From the NCBI GenBank assembly GCA_021613375.1, contig CM038704.1:36764162-36828161 (forward strand): DNA of 64,000 nt, in the 5' to 3' direction. A program made the position numbers and the translations under genes. Origin of the DNA: Megaleporinus macrocephalus. Its lineage: Eukaryota > Chordata > Actinopteri > Characiformes > Anostomidae. Shown in pieces: positions 1-11,449 of this stretch. The notes beneath the pieces are model-generated. The model made no database searches and was not told the DNA's origin. It saw nothing but the letters and a program-made list of their open reading frames with translations. How positions within the stretch are numbered: the stretch's first letter is position 1; each line of letters starts with the position of its first letter.

Positions 1-540
1 AATTGTTCCTAACACCATTACACCACCCCCACAAGCCTGGAGTGCTCCATGGATTCATGCTGTTGGCACCAAATTCTGACCTTACCGTCTGTGTGCCTTA
101 ACGGAAATTGGGACCCCGACCCTACATTTTTCCCGTCTTCAAATGTCCAGTTTTAGTGAGACTGGTTCCAGTGCAGCCTTAGCTGTTTTTGGTTAAGAGA
201 AATGAAACCTGAAGTGGTCTTCTGCTTGATGTTGAATGAGTTGTGAATTCTGAGCTGCTCTCCACAACTGTACAAATTGGTTATCTGAGTTCCTGTTGCC
301 TTTCTGTCAGCTTGAACCAGTCTGGCCATTCCCCACTGACAGCTCTCATCAACAAGTTAAGCAGAACTGCTGCTCACTAGATATTTTTTTTTTGCTGCAT
401 TGCTGAGTAACTTTTGAGACGGGTGTGTTTGACAATCCCAGGAGATCAGCGGTTGTAGAAATACTCAAGCCTGCCCATCTGGTACCAGCAATCATGCCAC
501 ACACCTTTTTCCCCATTCTGATGGAGAATGTGAACATTAC
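1..540 (-). mobile_element. Degraded Tc1-like DNA transposon fragment
   Basis: Read on the minus strand, 349-537 encodes a helix-turn-helix segment typical of the N-terminus of Tc1-family transposases (GMIAGTRWAGLSISTTADLL, followed by GLSNTPVSKV). Continuing towards position 1 in shifted frames, the DNA still matches the later parts of the same family, including a trace of the GGGVMV strand near positions 20-45. Stops and frameshifts are frequent, so it cannot be active. It lies upstream of the first MS4A exon in the window, probably in an intron. The family assignment is from memory of Tc1 proteins, not from a search. Confidence 0.8.
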
Positions 541-815
541 CTTAAGCTGTTGGACTGTGTCAGCATGATTTTATGTTTTGCATGGCTGCCTCATAATTGC
601 CTCATTAGATAGTTCTGTAAATGAGTAGATGTACAGATGTGTAGTCTGTAAAAATAAATTCAGAAAACACTGATTTCCTTTAAATACAGATGATATTCAT
701 AAAATTATTTTTAATACTGTCCCAAATTTCCTATGTTATATAAATCTGATATTAGTAGATTTTTTTCATCATGAACAAGAACTTATTTGTATTTTGATGT
801 TACACTCTGTTTCAG

Positions 816-2763
816 GATAAGACCTATGGAATCAGGGAAGTGCTGCTGACTTTGTCTCTGCTTCAGTTAACAATCTCCATCTCCATCTCAGCTGGTTGCA
901 AAGCCACCTGCTGCAATGAACCAGTGTTGATTATCACAGCTACATGGAAAACAAACTTTTTCAATATGGACTTTGGATGTTTCATGAGCACTTGTGTCCA
1001 CATAAACAGTGGTTTTAAAAGAGTTATTTGGAGCAATGCCACTGTAGAAACCTTTTTGGTTAAACAACGACCCAAAAAACTCTAAAGAACAGAGAAGGTT
1101 TGTTTTGTAAGCTTTTGTTTTATCTCGTTTAATTAACTTTCACATAAGTAAAAGTTTTATTTATTTTGAGACATTTCTTTTGAAATATGTTGGAATATGA
1201 ATAGATACACTTTATGTGAAGTATGTGAGTGCTTGGCCATTTAGAAACCTATGAACATGATATAAATATGATGACCTAAAAACATTTAGAAACCTATAAA
1301 CCTATAATCCCTGGCCAGTACAGTTCATTCAGAGTGTGGATGATGTGCTCTCTTTCTTTTTGTTTTTGTTTTTGTAATTTATGCTGTAGAGTTTTGTTAC
1401 TGTCTTATTGGGAAGTGCACTAAATCATAACAATCAATTCTACCTGTAATAAATCCACAGACAAGTATTTCTCTCCAAAGTGTACATTGTCAGTGAAGAT
1501 CTGAAATTTAATCTCATGTTTTATTATTAATCACTATAGATTTGGAAAGCTCTGATCTATAGTATATAATCTGTGAGATAACATAGTGGAATAGTAACAT
1601 GTGGTGTTAAACTCCATCCCCTTCCATTTGAAAGGCCTCTGTTGTGACTGTGGCTCTGAGCCATCCAGCATGGTGTTCAAGGATCAATCCATATCAAACT
1701 CACAGTGGTCAACAAGTAAGAGTAAGTGTAATAGTCTACACCTCGAAGACATACATGCCTTGCTTTTATAAATATTTCTCAATTTTCTAGTATAAATAAC
1801 TTTGTGTATTAATGTTTTTCACTGCAGGAAGACTTTGCTAACAAATAATTAATATGCACATTAAATACAACATAATTATTACTGTAATCCAAATTAAAAT
1901 ACATAAACAGAAACCCCTCCCCCTAACAGCTCCTCCCCTTATATCTGTACTAAGCCATTCTGACCAAAATGATGCCAAATCCACAAAATCACAACCTACT
2001 GACCTCGGCATTGCACCATAAAGGTCAACTAAGATCTTCTTTATGTTGTAATACCTTGGCCCCTCTTTTGCAAAATTATTTCAAAATAATAGTCCTTCCT
2101 TTTAGATTTGCACCACCTAACATTAAAGGGTTAATGTCAGGGATGTGAGGGAACACTTTTAAAGTTCCCTTATTGTGTTTTTAAATGGAGAATCATGCTA
2201 CACTTCTTTATTAAGAATCTTATTTACTAAATTAACATTTTTATAGATTTCTTTGTTAACACACATTACTGGATGCTTACACCAAAATAATTTGGTGTGT
2301 GTATGTGTATATATGTATGTAGTTATATATATATATATATGTATTTTTTGAGAAAGAAAAAAAGAAAAAAATGCGTCATGTCAACGATCCTTGTATATGT
2401 GCAAGTAAATGGTTAATATGGTTTAATTATAGTTAATATAAGTTTACTGATAATTGTGTTGGTATCATTTATGCATTTGTAACAATGATATAAATGTACC
2501 TCATGTAATTAACTATGAGGTAATGATATCAGGACATTTATTTTAAAATGTTGCCATAAAATCTAATTTCTAAAATCTAACCACTTCTGAGAGTTAATTT
2601 TCCTACAGGAATTAGTTTACACTAACACAAATAGAAACCCGGTGTGAATCCTAAATATAATAAATGCCTTTTTTTTAAACAGGATGTGTTTTACATCACA
2701 AATCCTGCTGTAAATGTTAACAACCCTCACACGGGAAATCCTCCAGCTTACAGCCTGAGCTAA
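816..2763 (+). CDS. ms4a: MS4A (CD20-like) four-pass membrane protein, 3' part only
   Basis: Three exons fit the last three coding exons of an MS4A gene: 816-923 (36 codons), 1635-1715 (27 codons) and 2683-2763 (26 codons plus TAA). The first encodes the fourth membrane segment (VLLTLSLLQLTISISISAG) followed by a Cys-rich cytoplasmic edge (CKATCC). The other two encode the cytoplasmic tail, which ends NPPAYSLS and carries a PPAY motif. All three have AG acceptors and GT donors and keep phase 0, as in the complete copies downstream. The donor after 923 (gtgttg) is weak; without it the frame stays open to 1085, so an alternative 3' end or early decay is possible. Exons for the N-terminus and TM1-TM3 are not seen and probably lie before the window. 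MS4A proteins are surface or endosomal membrane proteins of blood and epithelial cells. The exact orthologue is not determined. Confidence 0.78.
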
Positions 2764-2967
2764 TGGCAGAGAAAAACCTGGAGAAGAGCTAGAAGTCCGA
2801 TTTGAGTGAAAAGTGAAATCACAGAAATATTTATATGAATTACAATATTGATATGTCTCTCCTTAGTTTCTGATAGCGTGCACTTGCGCTACATGAAGTC
2901 CACAAGTTTGTGTTCAGCAGGTCAACCAAACCTGCTCTACTGAACACTGAACCTATTTCCAGCTGCA

Positions 2968-3105
2968 AATAAAGAAAAACTCTTAGATGTTCAGTGTGTT
3001 TTAACAGACTGGTGGACCTTAAAAATATGCGATATAAATATCTGTTATGTCAAAACCCCAGGTTTGTTTTTTTAATGTTTTAAAAATGTTTGTTTTTACA
3101 ATAAA
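2968..3105 (+). terminator. Polyadenylation signals of the first MS4A gene
   Basis: AATAAA hexamers occur at 2968-2973 and 3100-3105, about 205 and 340 bases after the stop codon at 2761-2763. The second is preceded by a T-rich stretch. Either could set the mRNA end. Confidence 0.5.
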
Positions 3106-3443
3106 GTTATATTGTATGCTAATGCTGAATTTCACAGCTTTGTGTTCTCATGCAATTGAGCCTTCATTTGCTAAAAGCATACACTGATTAATACTGATTA
3201 TTTTAATCAGTAAGGTAATCATTTGTACCACAAACATGTACTAATAGAGGTAATCATGGTGTGATATATATATTGATGTATTGCCAGATGGTATCCAAAT
3301 AATTATGTCATTCATTATAAACACTGTAATATGAATATCTTACATAAAACACCAACTTATATCAAAGGATACATGAACCAGCACCTACAAAGAACACCAG
3401 GGCATCAAACCTATTTAAGCTTTTAATCTAATTTTAAAACCAT

Positions 3444-3445
<2 letters not shown>

Positions 3446-3509
<64 letters not shown>
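3446..3509. repeat. (AAT)n microsatellite
   Basis: About 21 uninterrupted AAT units. The flanks on the left (3110-3440) show no gene or recognised repeat. Confidence 0.97.
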
Positions 3510-3529
3510 TACTGATCTTTATTCAGCTA

Positions 3530-3741
3530 GACAGCCTTCATTACTTGCAATGACTTAAAACTATTATTCCCCCTTCACCAAACTTTACTGTTGGGACTAT
3601 GTATTCTGGTAGGTTTGGTTCTCCTGGATCAAATCTAGGTTCATCTATCAGACTGATAGTACAGTGTGATTCATCACTCCAGAGAACACAATTCCACAGC
3701 TCCAGAGGCCATTGGCAGGACTTTACGCTTGATTCAAGCAC
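3530..3741 (-). mobile_element. Tc1-like transposase fragment
   Basis: The minus strand encodes LWSDESHCTISLIDEPRFDP and then PEYIVPTVKFGEGGI. This is the part of a Tc1-family transposase around the first catalytic aspartate (WSDES) and the following GGGG strand. Only this central piece remains. The 700 bases to its right (3742-4435) hold nothing that I recognise. Confidence 0.8.
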
Positions 3742-4435
3742 ATTTATTAAGCAACATGATTTGTCAACACTGTGAAATAATTTGGATTAATAAAATCACA
3801 TAAAACAAGTAGAAAATTAGTAAGATTCATTGACAGAGTGATTCAGAGACGTTAGGTGTGAAATAGTTCTGATGTTTTTACAGTAGTGGCACAAACATAT
3901 AGACACATTATCCGTATTACCCTTACCACCAGTGAACCTATACATATCTTCTGGGTGTTACATGTAATGTTGATGATGGTAAAATAATGAAACATCAGAA
4001 AAAGGAGTTTCCTTTGGAGACTATTTTTGTTTTATAATACTCTGCACATGGAAAATGGAATGTTACGACAATGTATCAGACAACATATTCCTAAAACATT
4101 TTTATGTTGAGGGAGCTTTTAAAGGTGGTTGTCTGGTTCGTATAAAGTCTGGTTAGTAGGCTTCTCCAGAACAGATTGTTTTACACCAAATGACTAACCG
4201 AAATGATTTTGTTTACATTTTAGCTCTTTAAGTACAGAGAAAACTTGGTAGAATCAACCTGGTGGTCCAGAATATATAACACTAAACACAGACTAGCTTG
4301 GCAATGTTTTTCAGCTGTCTGAAGCCTTCAATGCTGAGCAGAACAGTGCTAACTCTTTTCCTGTAACAGGCTGTCTGCACGTTTCCCCACAAAACTTCAT
4401 TATTCAGAGAAAGAAGTCCTGTATCTCTCTATATG

Positions 4436-4665
4436 GAATCTCTCCGTGGAATTTAACCTCCATATTTAACCCGTTTGTGCAGCGAAACACCCACATACAC
4501 ATACACTAATGAACTAGTGGGCAGCCCTATCCACAGCACCCTGGGAGCAGTTGGTGGGGATTAGGTGCACTTCAGTCGTGTTCTGTTGGTTCAGGGAATT
4601 GAACGGGTGACCTTCTGATCACAAGGCTTGTTCCCTAACCTTCCCTACATTCTCTGACTGAACAC
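4436..4665 (-). mobile_element. tRNA-derived SINE copy 1
   Basis: The reverse complement carries the same body as the copies at 12722-12995 and 49590-49910: a B-box-like stretch, then a relic of the CCTTGAGCAAGGCACCTAA block, an AACTGCTCCC block, and a tail matching TGGGTGTTTCACTG. This arrangement is typical of fish tRNA-derived SINEs. Confidence 0.7.
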
Positions 4666-4869
4666 AAAACAATTTATGTATGTTTTTTTTTGCATGAGAG
4701 TGAAAAAATGGTGAGTGTGTGAAATAGATATTAGATAGATTCATTTTCTGTAGTGCCCCATGGTGGCCATTTCCCCAGTGAAAAAATAATATTCATAATA
4801 TAACCAAATTATTTCAAATGATGCCCTCCTGCAACCCTGTTTTTAGATGAGCTGGACCACTGTTATCTC

Positions 4870-4945
4870 TCAGAGTGTGAAATAACAGTAGCAGCACAGA
4901 AAAATAGACTTTCACTAACACTGACATCATATAATTACTGTCAGG
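4870..4945 (+). promoter_or_regulatory. Possible non-coding first exon of the decayed second MS4A locus
   Basis: A strong splice donor (CAG|gtaagc) follows position 4945, about 800 bases upstream of the ATG exon at 5747. In the complete copy downstream a non-coding exon also ends in CAG before a donor upstream of the coding exon. The exon start is a guess and no clear TATA box is visible. Confidence 0.3.
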
Positions 4946-5746
4946 TAAGCTTGGAAACCATTTGCTATTATTTGCATTATGATTGTAAAAGCATTATAAC
5001 ATCAGCTAATCGCTTTATCATGATTCTGCTAGTTTTTTTGTTCTGGTGACTATTAGAAATGATAAGACAAACAAGTTACTAGTGTTTTAAATTATAATCT
5101 TGAATCATATTCTGGAAATTACAGTAAAACATGAGTAAACACAAATAGAAAAACATGCTAAAAAACAATATTTTCGGCTTAGACATTTTTATGATTTAAG
5201 TTTAAGACAAGATGTGCAATAGAGAAACTAAAGGATGTTGGTTCAAAGTATAAAAAATAATAATTGTCTTTTTGCCAATAATCTGAAGCCTTAAAGATCC
5301 CATATCTATTTTTTATAGTATATTTTAGTTTGATAGTAGTATATAAACACTGTTAAAGATTCAAAACCTACTGGTCATTCTCCAGTCCGTACAGTCTATA
5401 TCACACAAAAAGGTTCTAGAAACTTAACATATTTCCATTTAAACAAATCGAGCACAGTCTGTCAGCTAACTGTCCAGTCTGCCCAGTCCAGTTAAACAGA
5501 ACTGGGATTTTCTGTTCATTTGTAAAGTCAGTGATTCATGCGAGCAGCATCAGAATCAAAGATTATTCCATTAACAGCACAAACGTTACTTTTCCTGATG
5601 TACTCAGAGTTTAGGGGTTGTGAGGTGGCTAGTGGTGTACATATACAATGTATTTTGAGCACTGACTCTCATAGCTGAAAACATCGCCATAAAGGACGTT
5701 CACCGCTGCCGTACTGGACAATAACCCAAGAAATGGCTTTGTAGTG

Positions 5747-5929
5747 ATGAATCAAGTGACCCCAACAGTCACAAAAGTACAAAACGCAGTGAATGCTAGG
5801 CCAGGTGTCCTACTGTTGCTGTCCCTTCTGTTTGGGTCCCCAATGTCACACCACTCAGTAACACTAACAGCAATATATGCTAGAAGATCACTTCAGAAAT
5901 TTGTCAAAGTGCAGCCAAAAGCTCTGATG
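5747..5929 (+). pseudogene. First coding exon of a decayed MS4A gene
   Basis: This 61-codon open exon starts MNQVTPTVTK and ends LQKFVKVQPKALM before a good donor (gtaaga at 5930). The end matches the juxtamembrane FLKGKPKALG of the complete MS4A gene at 17782, and QNAVN occurs near the start of both. The middle part reads as unusually hydrophobic (PGVLLLLSLLFGSPMSHH) and may be out of frame through a compensated shift. No TM1 or TM2 exon is found before the tail remnants at 12219. The intervening DNA is filled by LINE, Tc1 and LTR-like insertions. I regard it as the head of a pseudogene, although the exon alone is not broken. Confidence 0.6.
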
Positions 5930-6011
5930 GTAAGATTTTTCAATGATACTATCCAACACTTTTTATATTCCCCTTTTTTTGGTGTATAAATAACAATGCT
6001 GTGAAACTGAC

Positions 6012-7125
6012 TTAACAGTGATTAAACATTAAGGTGATAGTTTGAAAAGACTTAAGGAAATTGTATTGCTGCACATCAGTTTGAAGGTGGTAAAATGCCT
6101 GGCAGTGAAGGCCAACCTCATTTGTCGTGTCCACATTGAGAACCATGATGTTTTTTCTGCACCAGTACATAAGCCATTGTACCTCCTGTGTGTATGCTGT
6201 CATCACCTCGTCATCACCCCTGATAAAACCCACCACAGTTGTGTCATCAGAGAATTTGATGATGTGGTTATAGCAAGTCACTCCTGTAGGTCACCAGAGC
6301 TGTTACATGTGGCAGCTCTAAACATGTTCCAATCAGTACATAGAAAACAGTCATTTAGAGTAGAAATGGCTCTGGGGGCCAGGTTTTCCCCTGCTTCTGC
6401 TCCTGTTTTGCAGTCATGTGGTCTTGTCGCAAAGTCTACATATTTATGGCATTTAGGGAGAACTGACCTGAGATTTGCCTGATTGAAATGTCCTGTAATG
6501 ATAAAGTCCATCTGGGTGTAAGTATGGCGGTTCACTGATTCCTCTGTACAGCTCTTGGAGTGTGCTGTTTCCAGTGGAGCTGGGTGGGATGTAAGCAGCT
6601 GTAACAAGAGCAGGCATGACCTCCCGCAGCAGATAAGATGGTCTACACTGTACCAGTATAATCTCCACCAGGGTAAGCAGTGACTGGAGACTACCACAGC
6701 ATTCCTACACTGTTAGCCCCTCCAGGCTAATCACACTGGCTAGCTCGCTGAAGTTGGATGTGGTCCAGTTTAATGTCCAGGAAGCGACCATAAGAAAGGA
6801 TGATAGACAGAAGAGCTGGCTGGCTTAGTTTGGCTTTTAGCCTGGAACGAACTCCAGTCCTTTCATCTCTTTTCTGCTTTCTCACGTAGCATTTGTGATG
6901 CCTCCTCCCACAGCCAGCGGCATCGGGCGACGCTGAGGTCAGGAGCTGAGGCCCAAGCAACAGGCCTAGGTTGCATAGCCTCTCCCACCTCTGATAAGCT
7001 GTTCTTCTGTTTTTGCTGAGTTGTAGCAATGTTGGCTGTGGTAGACATTAACTCCAGTTGACTCAAAGCACATGATGACAAAATTGTTGTGAAGGTCGGA
7101 CTACAAATCACGCAATGCACTCAAA
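6012..7125 (-). mobile_element. Rex1/CR1-type LINE, internally deleted and degenerate
   Basis: Read on the minus strand, 7029-6727 contains KLSQPALLSIILSYGRFLDI, like the first strand of an apurinic endonuclease domain. Next, 6697-6290 has DFIITGHFNQANLRSVLPK and the downstream YVDFATR block of the same domain. Finally, 6281-6012 has KFSDDTTVVGFIRGDDEVMT, the C-side of a reverse transcriptase. The middle of the reverse transcriptase is missing and the frames are broken. It is inserted just downstream of the orphan MS4A exon at 5747-5929. Confidence 0.85.
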
Positions 7126-7174
7126 AGTAGGACCAGGAGAGGACGCTGCACACTAATGTGCCAGCATCTTGGAG

Positions 7175-7316
7175 TGATGAATGGACCGATAGAAATGCTC
7201 CAAAAGAGCTTGGAAAAAAGTCATTAAATTACATTAAATTAAAAGTAAGTTTTTACCTTCTCCCATAAATTTCCATTTTGGAGATTTTTAAAGACTTGTT
7301 TTTCTTTGGACAGTAA
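7175..7316 (+). repeat. MITE family 1, right half
   Basis: The copy carries the inner motif GAAATGCTCC near its left side and ends TTTTTCTTTGGACAG, which is the inverted form of the CTGTCCAAAGAAAAA end seen in copies at 38776, 40508 and 58669. It abuts the 5' side of the LINE at 6012-7125. Confidence 0.65.
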
Positions 7317-7639
7317 CGATTGCTGATTAGTGCAAACACAACTAATTCAATACGATTCAATGGAATGACAATAATGTATGTAAATACAGTAAATATGGCT
7401 TCTATCTAGCAAAGCTAGCTTAATTTAAACAAGAGCTATCAAATTAACACAGTAAATAAAAGTTCTGCTTGAATTGTACTTTAAAAATATTGAAAATGGC
7501 TGGTGTGTAGAAAGATAAAGTGTGTTTGATGTGAGCCACAATAAACAGAGCTCCACACAGCCAGCATTTTAAAGAAGAATCCACCATCAATTGGAACACA
7601 AATAATTTTAAAAAAGTGTGATTTTTGAGTCATTTTGAT

Positions 7640-7800
7640 GGGAATAGGTTATTATTATCCATCCATCCATTATCTGGACTGTGGAAGGAAACCAGAGTAC
7701 CCGAGAAAAAACCCTCTTAAGTATGGGGAGAATATACAAACTAAACACAGAACAACTCGGACCGGGGAGGTGACAGTAGTGCCCACTATACCAGGTCATA
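7640..7800 (+). repeat. ATCC-start retroposon piece, copy 1
   Basis: It begins with ATCCATCCATCCATTAT and jumps to the later block GGACTGTGGAAGGAAACCAG, then a form of the GGGGAGAA and ACACAGAAC blocks. Fuller versions lie at 28765 and 29605. This element is widespread in teleosts; I cannot name its class with certainty. Confidence 0.65.
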
Positions 7801-8570
7801 CTTAATAATGTTTGTTTGTATGTTTTAAAAGTTGTAGATGCCTATTTCATTTAAACATTTTCTGAAAAGGGAGCACAACCAGTAAGTCAAAGTCAAACTA
7901 GAGCTGAACAATTTAAAAAACTGAAATAGGCAATGAAAAGCTTTGATAACACTAACTACTAACTAACTAAGACTAAAAAACAATGCGATATATATGTAGA
8001 CATAAAAATGCATGCAGTCTGAAAGGCCAAGGTGGCTGAGGAGCTCCACACACATTACAGTAATCACAGTAATGCACATTACAGGAATCACAAGCCGTTT
8101 AGTGCATCATAATAAAGAACCCACGTGACCTGTGTGGGGCAATTCCAACGTCAATAGGCCTTTCTCAAAATATGTAAAAAAAGTTTGAGTCATTCTGATA
8201 GGAATGGTTTACCATGTCAGGTTGTACAACCTCCTCAGGAAAACCATAAAATAGGTAATTATTATAATAATGTTTATTTATTTGAATAAGGATAAATGTT
8301 TCAATTTTTAAAAATTGGCTGAAATAGGCAAAGAAAGGCTTAATAACACTTACCACATAAAAGATAAATAGATGCAAATATGTGGACAGAAAAAAAACAC
8401 ATCATGTCTTTTTTAATAATTTGAATTTGAAATAAGAAATTGTCATTTTGAACACCTTGATTATCATAGACACACAAACAGTATTGACTGAGATGATAAT
8501 GTGAGACTCAAACTTCTGTAGGCTAGCACATATACTCGGATAAGAGTAATGTTACCTCAGTAAATCTTAT

Positions 8571-8965
8571 TTGCACCTACAGGTGATGTTTGGTGGCGGT
8601 GCCGCTAAAGAGGATTTGCTGGTTAGTATAACTTTCTTGGAACTAATGCACAACATTATGTTCGGAGGAAAGGAAACTGCGCACCAACACCAAAACCTTA
8701 TTTCAACTGTGAAGCATGGTGGAGGGAGCATTGTGGTTTTTGCTGCTTTGTCTGAAGACCCTGCAATCACTGAGGGAACAAGGAATTCAAAGCTGAGTCA
8801 AAAAAAATTACAGGATAATGTAAGGGCAGCAGTTTATGACCTCAAGCTAAAAGGCATTGGATGATGCAACAATCAATGATCTAAAGAAAGTGTTTTGGAC
8901 AGACTCCCGACCGCAAGCCTACTGAAATGCTGTGGTAGGAATGGTCCAAAATTTGTGTACTTTTT
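8571..8965 (+). mobile_element. Tc1-like transposase fragment
   Basis: The plus strand encodes GKETAHQHQNLISTVKHGGG followed by SIVVFAALS and KLQDNVRAAVYDLKLKG. These match the stretch between the first and second catalytic regions of Tc1 transposases. The N-terminal and the DDE C-terminal parts are missing or too decayed to read. Confidence 0.8.
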
Positions 8966-9059
8966 TTTTTGCAGCTGTAGGAAACGTTCAGTGATGGTGC
9001 TGCTAAAAAAGATCAACTGGTTACTAAATTTTAGTGTAATATTTTGTCTGATTGATTTC

Positions 9060-9560
9060 TCTTTATCTTCTCTTTATCTCCAATCAGTGTTTCTTCGCTT
9101 CTGATCCAACTCACCACCAGAGGATGAGCTCAGCACCTCTCTCCACCTCGAGTACCCAGAACATATGGTCAAACAGGCCACCTGGTTATGGTATGGGAAG
9201 TCCCCTCCTATTTCAAACAGTCCACCATCACTCTGGTCCCCAAGAAACCATCCATGCAGGACTGAATGACTACGGGTCTGTCACTCTCACATCTGTGGCC
9301 ATTAAATCATTTGTATGACAAGTGACCTGAAGAAGATCACAGGACACCTGCTGGAGCCCCTGCTGTTTGCCTAATGTACAAACAGTACAGTGGACAATGC
9401 AATCAACACTGCACTACATCTTTAAACACCTTGACTGCCCTGGGACACAAGAAGCCTGTTTGTGGACTGATCTTTCCAGAAATCCTGTCCTCCAAACTCT
9501 CCCAGCCCCCTGCCATCTATCACCAGCTTCCCTAACAGCAGACAGGGGTACCCAGTCAAA
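9060..9560 (+). mobile_element. LINE reverse transcriptase fragment (Rex1/CR1-like)
   Basis: In broken plus-strand frames the sequence encodes a form of the block in which pro-Lys-lys precedes LNDYGSVTLTSVAIKSF, corresponding to the LNDYRPVALTS region of non-LTR reverse transcriptases. Downstream, traces of the template-primer region follow in a shifted frame. 9560-9960 shows no feature that I recognise. Confidence 0.72.
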
Positions 9561-9999
9561 GCAGATAAGGCAAGAGCATCAGACCGCACAGCATCAGACC
9601 ACATAGGATGGACAGGTGTTAAACTCGACAAGCAAACACAAAGATAGTTCTGTTTGGAGTGACTGAGAACAGTGTATGGTGCTAAAAAGGTGCTCCGGCA
9701 GGCCTGGCTATTACAGCATAACTAACAAAGGGAGAGCCAGAAGATAACAAAGACATGAGGGCTCTTTGAGAAGTCAGCGCCCGTCCACTTCACTGTCAGC
9801 AAACTGTGTGAGAGCAGCGAGATAAAAGAACCAAAATTCTCAGTTTACCACAATATTTTTGTCAATCCAAAGCTGGAGAGCTCGGTATAAAAATTACCCC
9901 CCAAATTAACTTTAGAAATCTATTCTATTGATATTAGTAATATGTTTATCGAAGACCAGATCAGGATTGATTGTGATTTTTACAGCTTCAGCCTTTTTA

Positions 10000-10245
10000 T
10001 AGCTGTATCTTATGCAACTGAGAAGCTATTAAGATTAAATGTTAATGCAGACAGTTTGTTTCTGGCAGCCTTTGGTCCAAGAAGAAAGTAATATGGTTTA
10101 AAATTAAAATGTCTGTTACACAGTCAATATTTTTATTAAGTTTAAATTTATCATTTGGTTTGGCTGAAATATACAACTGTGTGTCATCAGTGTGGAAATG
10201 AAAATGTATGCCTTGTTTTTTGCTACTGGTACCTAGTGGTAGCAT
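10000..10245 (-). mobile_element. LINE reverse transcriptase fragment with altered YADD box
   Basis: The minus strand encodes LPLGTSSKKQGIHFHFHTDD followed by TQLYISAKPND. This is the catalytic palm motif of L2/CR1-type LINE reverse transcriptases, in which YADD has become HTDD. It is a dead fragment. Confidence 0.78.
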
Positions 10246-10273
10246 AAAATAGGCAAATAATACAGTGGAACCC

Positions 10274-10587
10274 TGTCACGCCCTGCTCGTCCTCCCCTGT
10301 CTAAGTCCTTGTTTATGTCCTGTATAGTCCACGTGGTTTGTTTTGATCATGTGCTCCTACTATCTCTGCCTCCAACCTGGTTCATATCTGTTACCCCTCC
10401 TGTGTCTAGGTGTTTCTTGTTTTCTGTCTCGTTATATACCCTGTGTTTGCAGTCTGTCTTCGTCCGACATTTGTTTCTGTGAATTCAGTGTCGTAACCCT
10501 GTTCCTGCCCGTCACCATGGACTTTATTAAATCTCACAATCCTCATCTGCATGTGTATCCACCTCATCAGTCTCCCACAACGTTACA
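10274..10587 (+). mobile_element. LTR-like element (solo LTR), copy 1
   Basis: A 314-bp block bounded by TGTCACGCCC at the left and GTTACA at the right, with a TATA-like TTATATACCC inside and ATTAAA near the right end. TG...CA ends and internal promoter and poly(A) features suggest a solo LTR. A related copy in inverted orientation lies at 11062-11449. No clear target-site duplication is seen for this copy. The 474 bases between the two copies hold AT-rich DNA without a gene. Confidence 0.55.
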
Positions 10588-11061
10588 AGCACCAAACTTT
10601 ATTTAGTTATTGTTACATTGTTACAGTTATTGTTATTGTACATTAACAAATCAATCACTCACTTATAATCTGAACCAGCAAAGAGCTATTCCTGTTACTC
10701 TTACAAGCCTTTGTATTAGGATAGTCTGTTGTGTCAAATGCTGCACTAAGATTAAGCAGAGTATGGATATCTTTCCTTGGTCAGCGAATAATAAAGTGCT
10801 GTTTTTGTACTATGGTAAGGCCTAAATTTTTTCTTTTTTTTCAATGTCATGTCATTCCTATGCAGGTAACTGTTGTGTCACAGCTCTCTCTGAAATATTT
10901 GATGTAAAGGGAAGAATAGAATTCCACTCTTTTATATGTTCGGTACTCCAGTGTTTTTCCTAAAAAGTCTAAAGCATTTGATACAACTCAAGTCTAAGAG
11001 TGTTAAGGAAGTGTATTTCAATTGTTTTGCGCTTCTGCAAGAGTAGTGTTTACTCTCTTGA

Positions 11062-11449
11062 TGTAACACTACAGGAGAGTGATAAGGCGGATACACACGC
11101 AGATGAGGATTGTGATATTTAATAAAGTCCATGGTGAAGAAAACGAGCAACAGGAGAACAACAGATCAGAGCAATCACAACAACTCACGAGAACAAACAG
11201 GCAAGAACAGGGTTACAGAAACGCGGAGACACAGAATTCACAGAAACGAATGTCGGACAAAGACAGGCTGCAAACACAGGGTATATAACGAGACAGATGA
11301 CACGAAACACCTGAACACAGGAGGGGTAACAGATATGAACCAGGGACTGAGGCGGAGGCAGTAGGAGCACATGATCAAAACAAACACCACGTGGACCTGA
11401 CAGGACGTAAACAAGGACTTAGACAGGGGAGGACGAGCAGGGCGTGACA
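11062..11449 (-). mobile_element. LTR-like element (solo LTR), copy 2, inverted
   Basis: On the minus strand it starts TGTCACGCCCTGCTCGTC and ends GTTACA, like the copy at 10274-10587, and is about 75 bp longer. The flanking five bases (cttga on the left, cttaa on the right) nearly agree, as expected of an LTR target duplication. Inverted orientation rules out a simple provirus made from this pair. Confidence 0.55.

Noticed and set aside
6012..7125. Reverse transcriptase and endonuclease traces that might suggest a retron or other RT-based system
   Set aside because: Motif order and residues fit a Rex1/CR1-type LINE, broken by stops, within other fish repeats.
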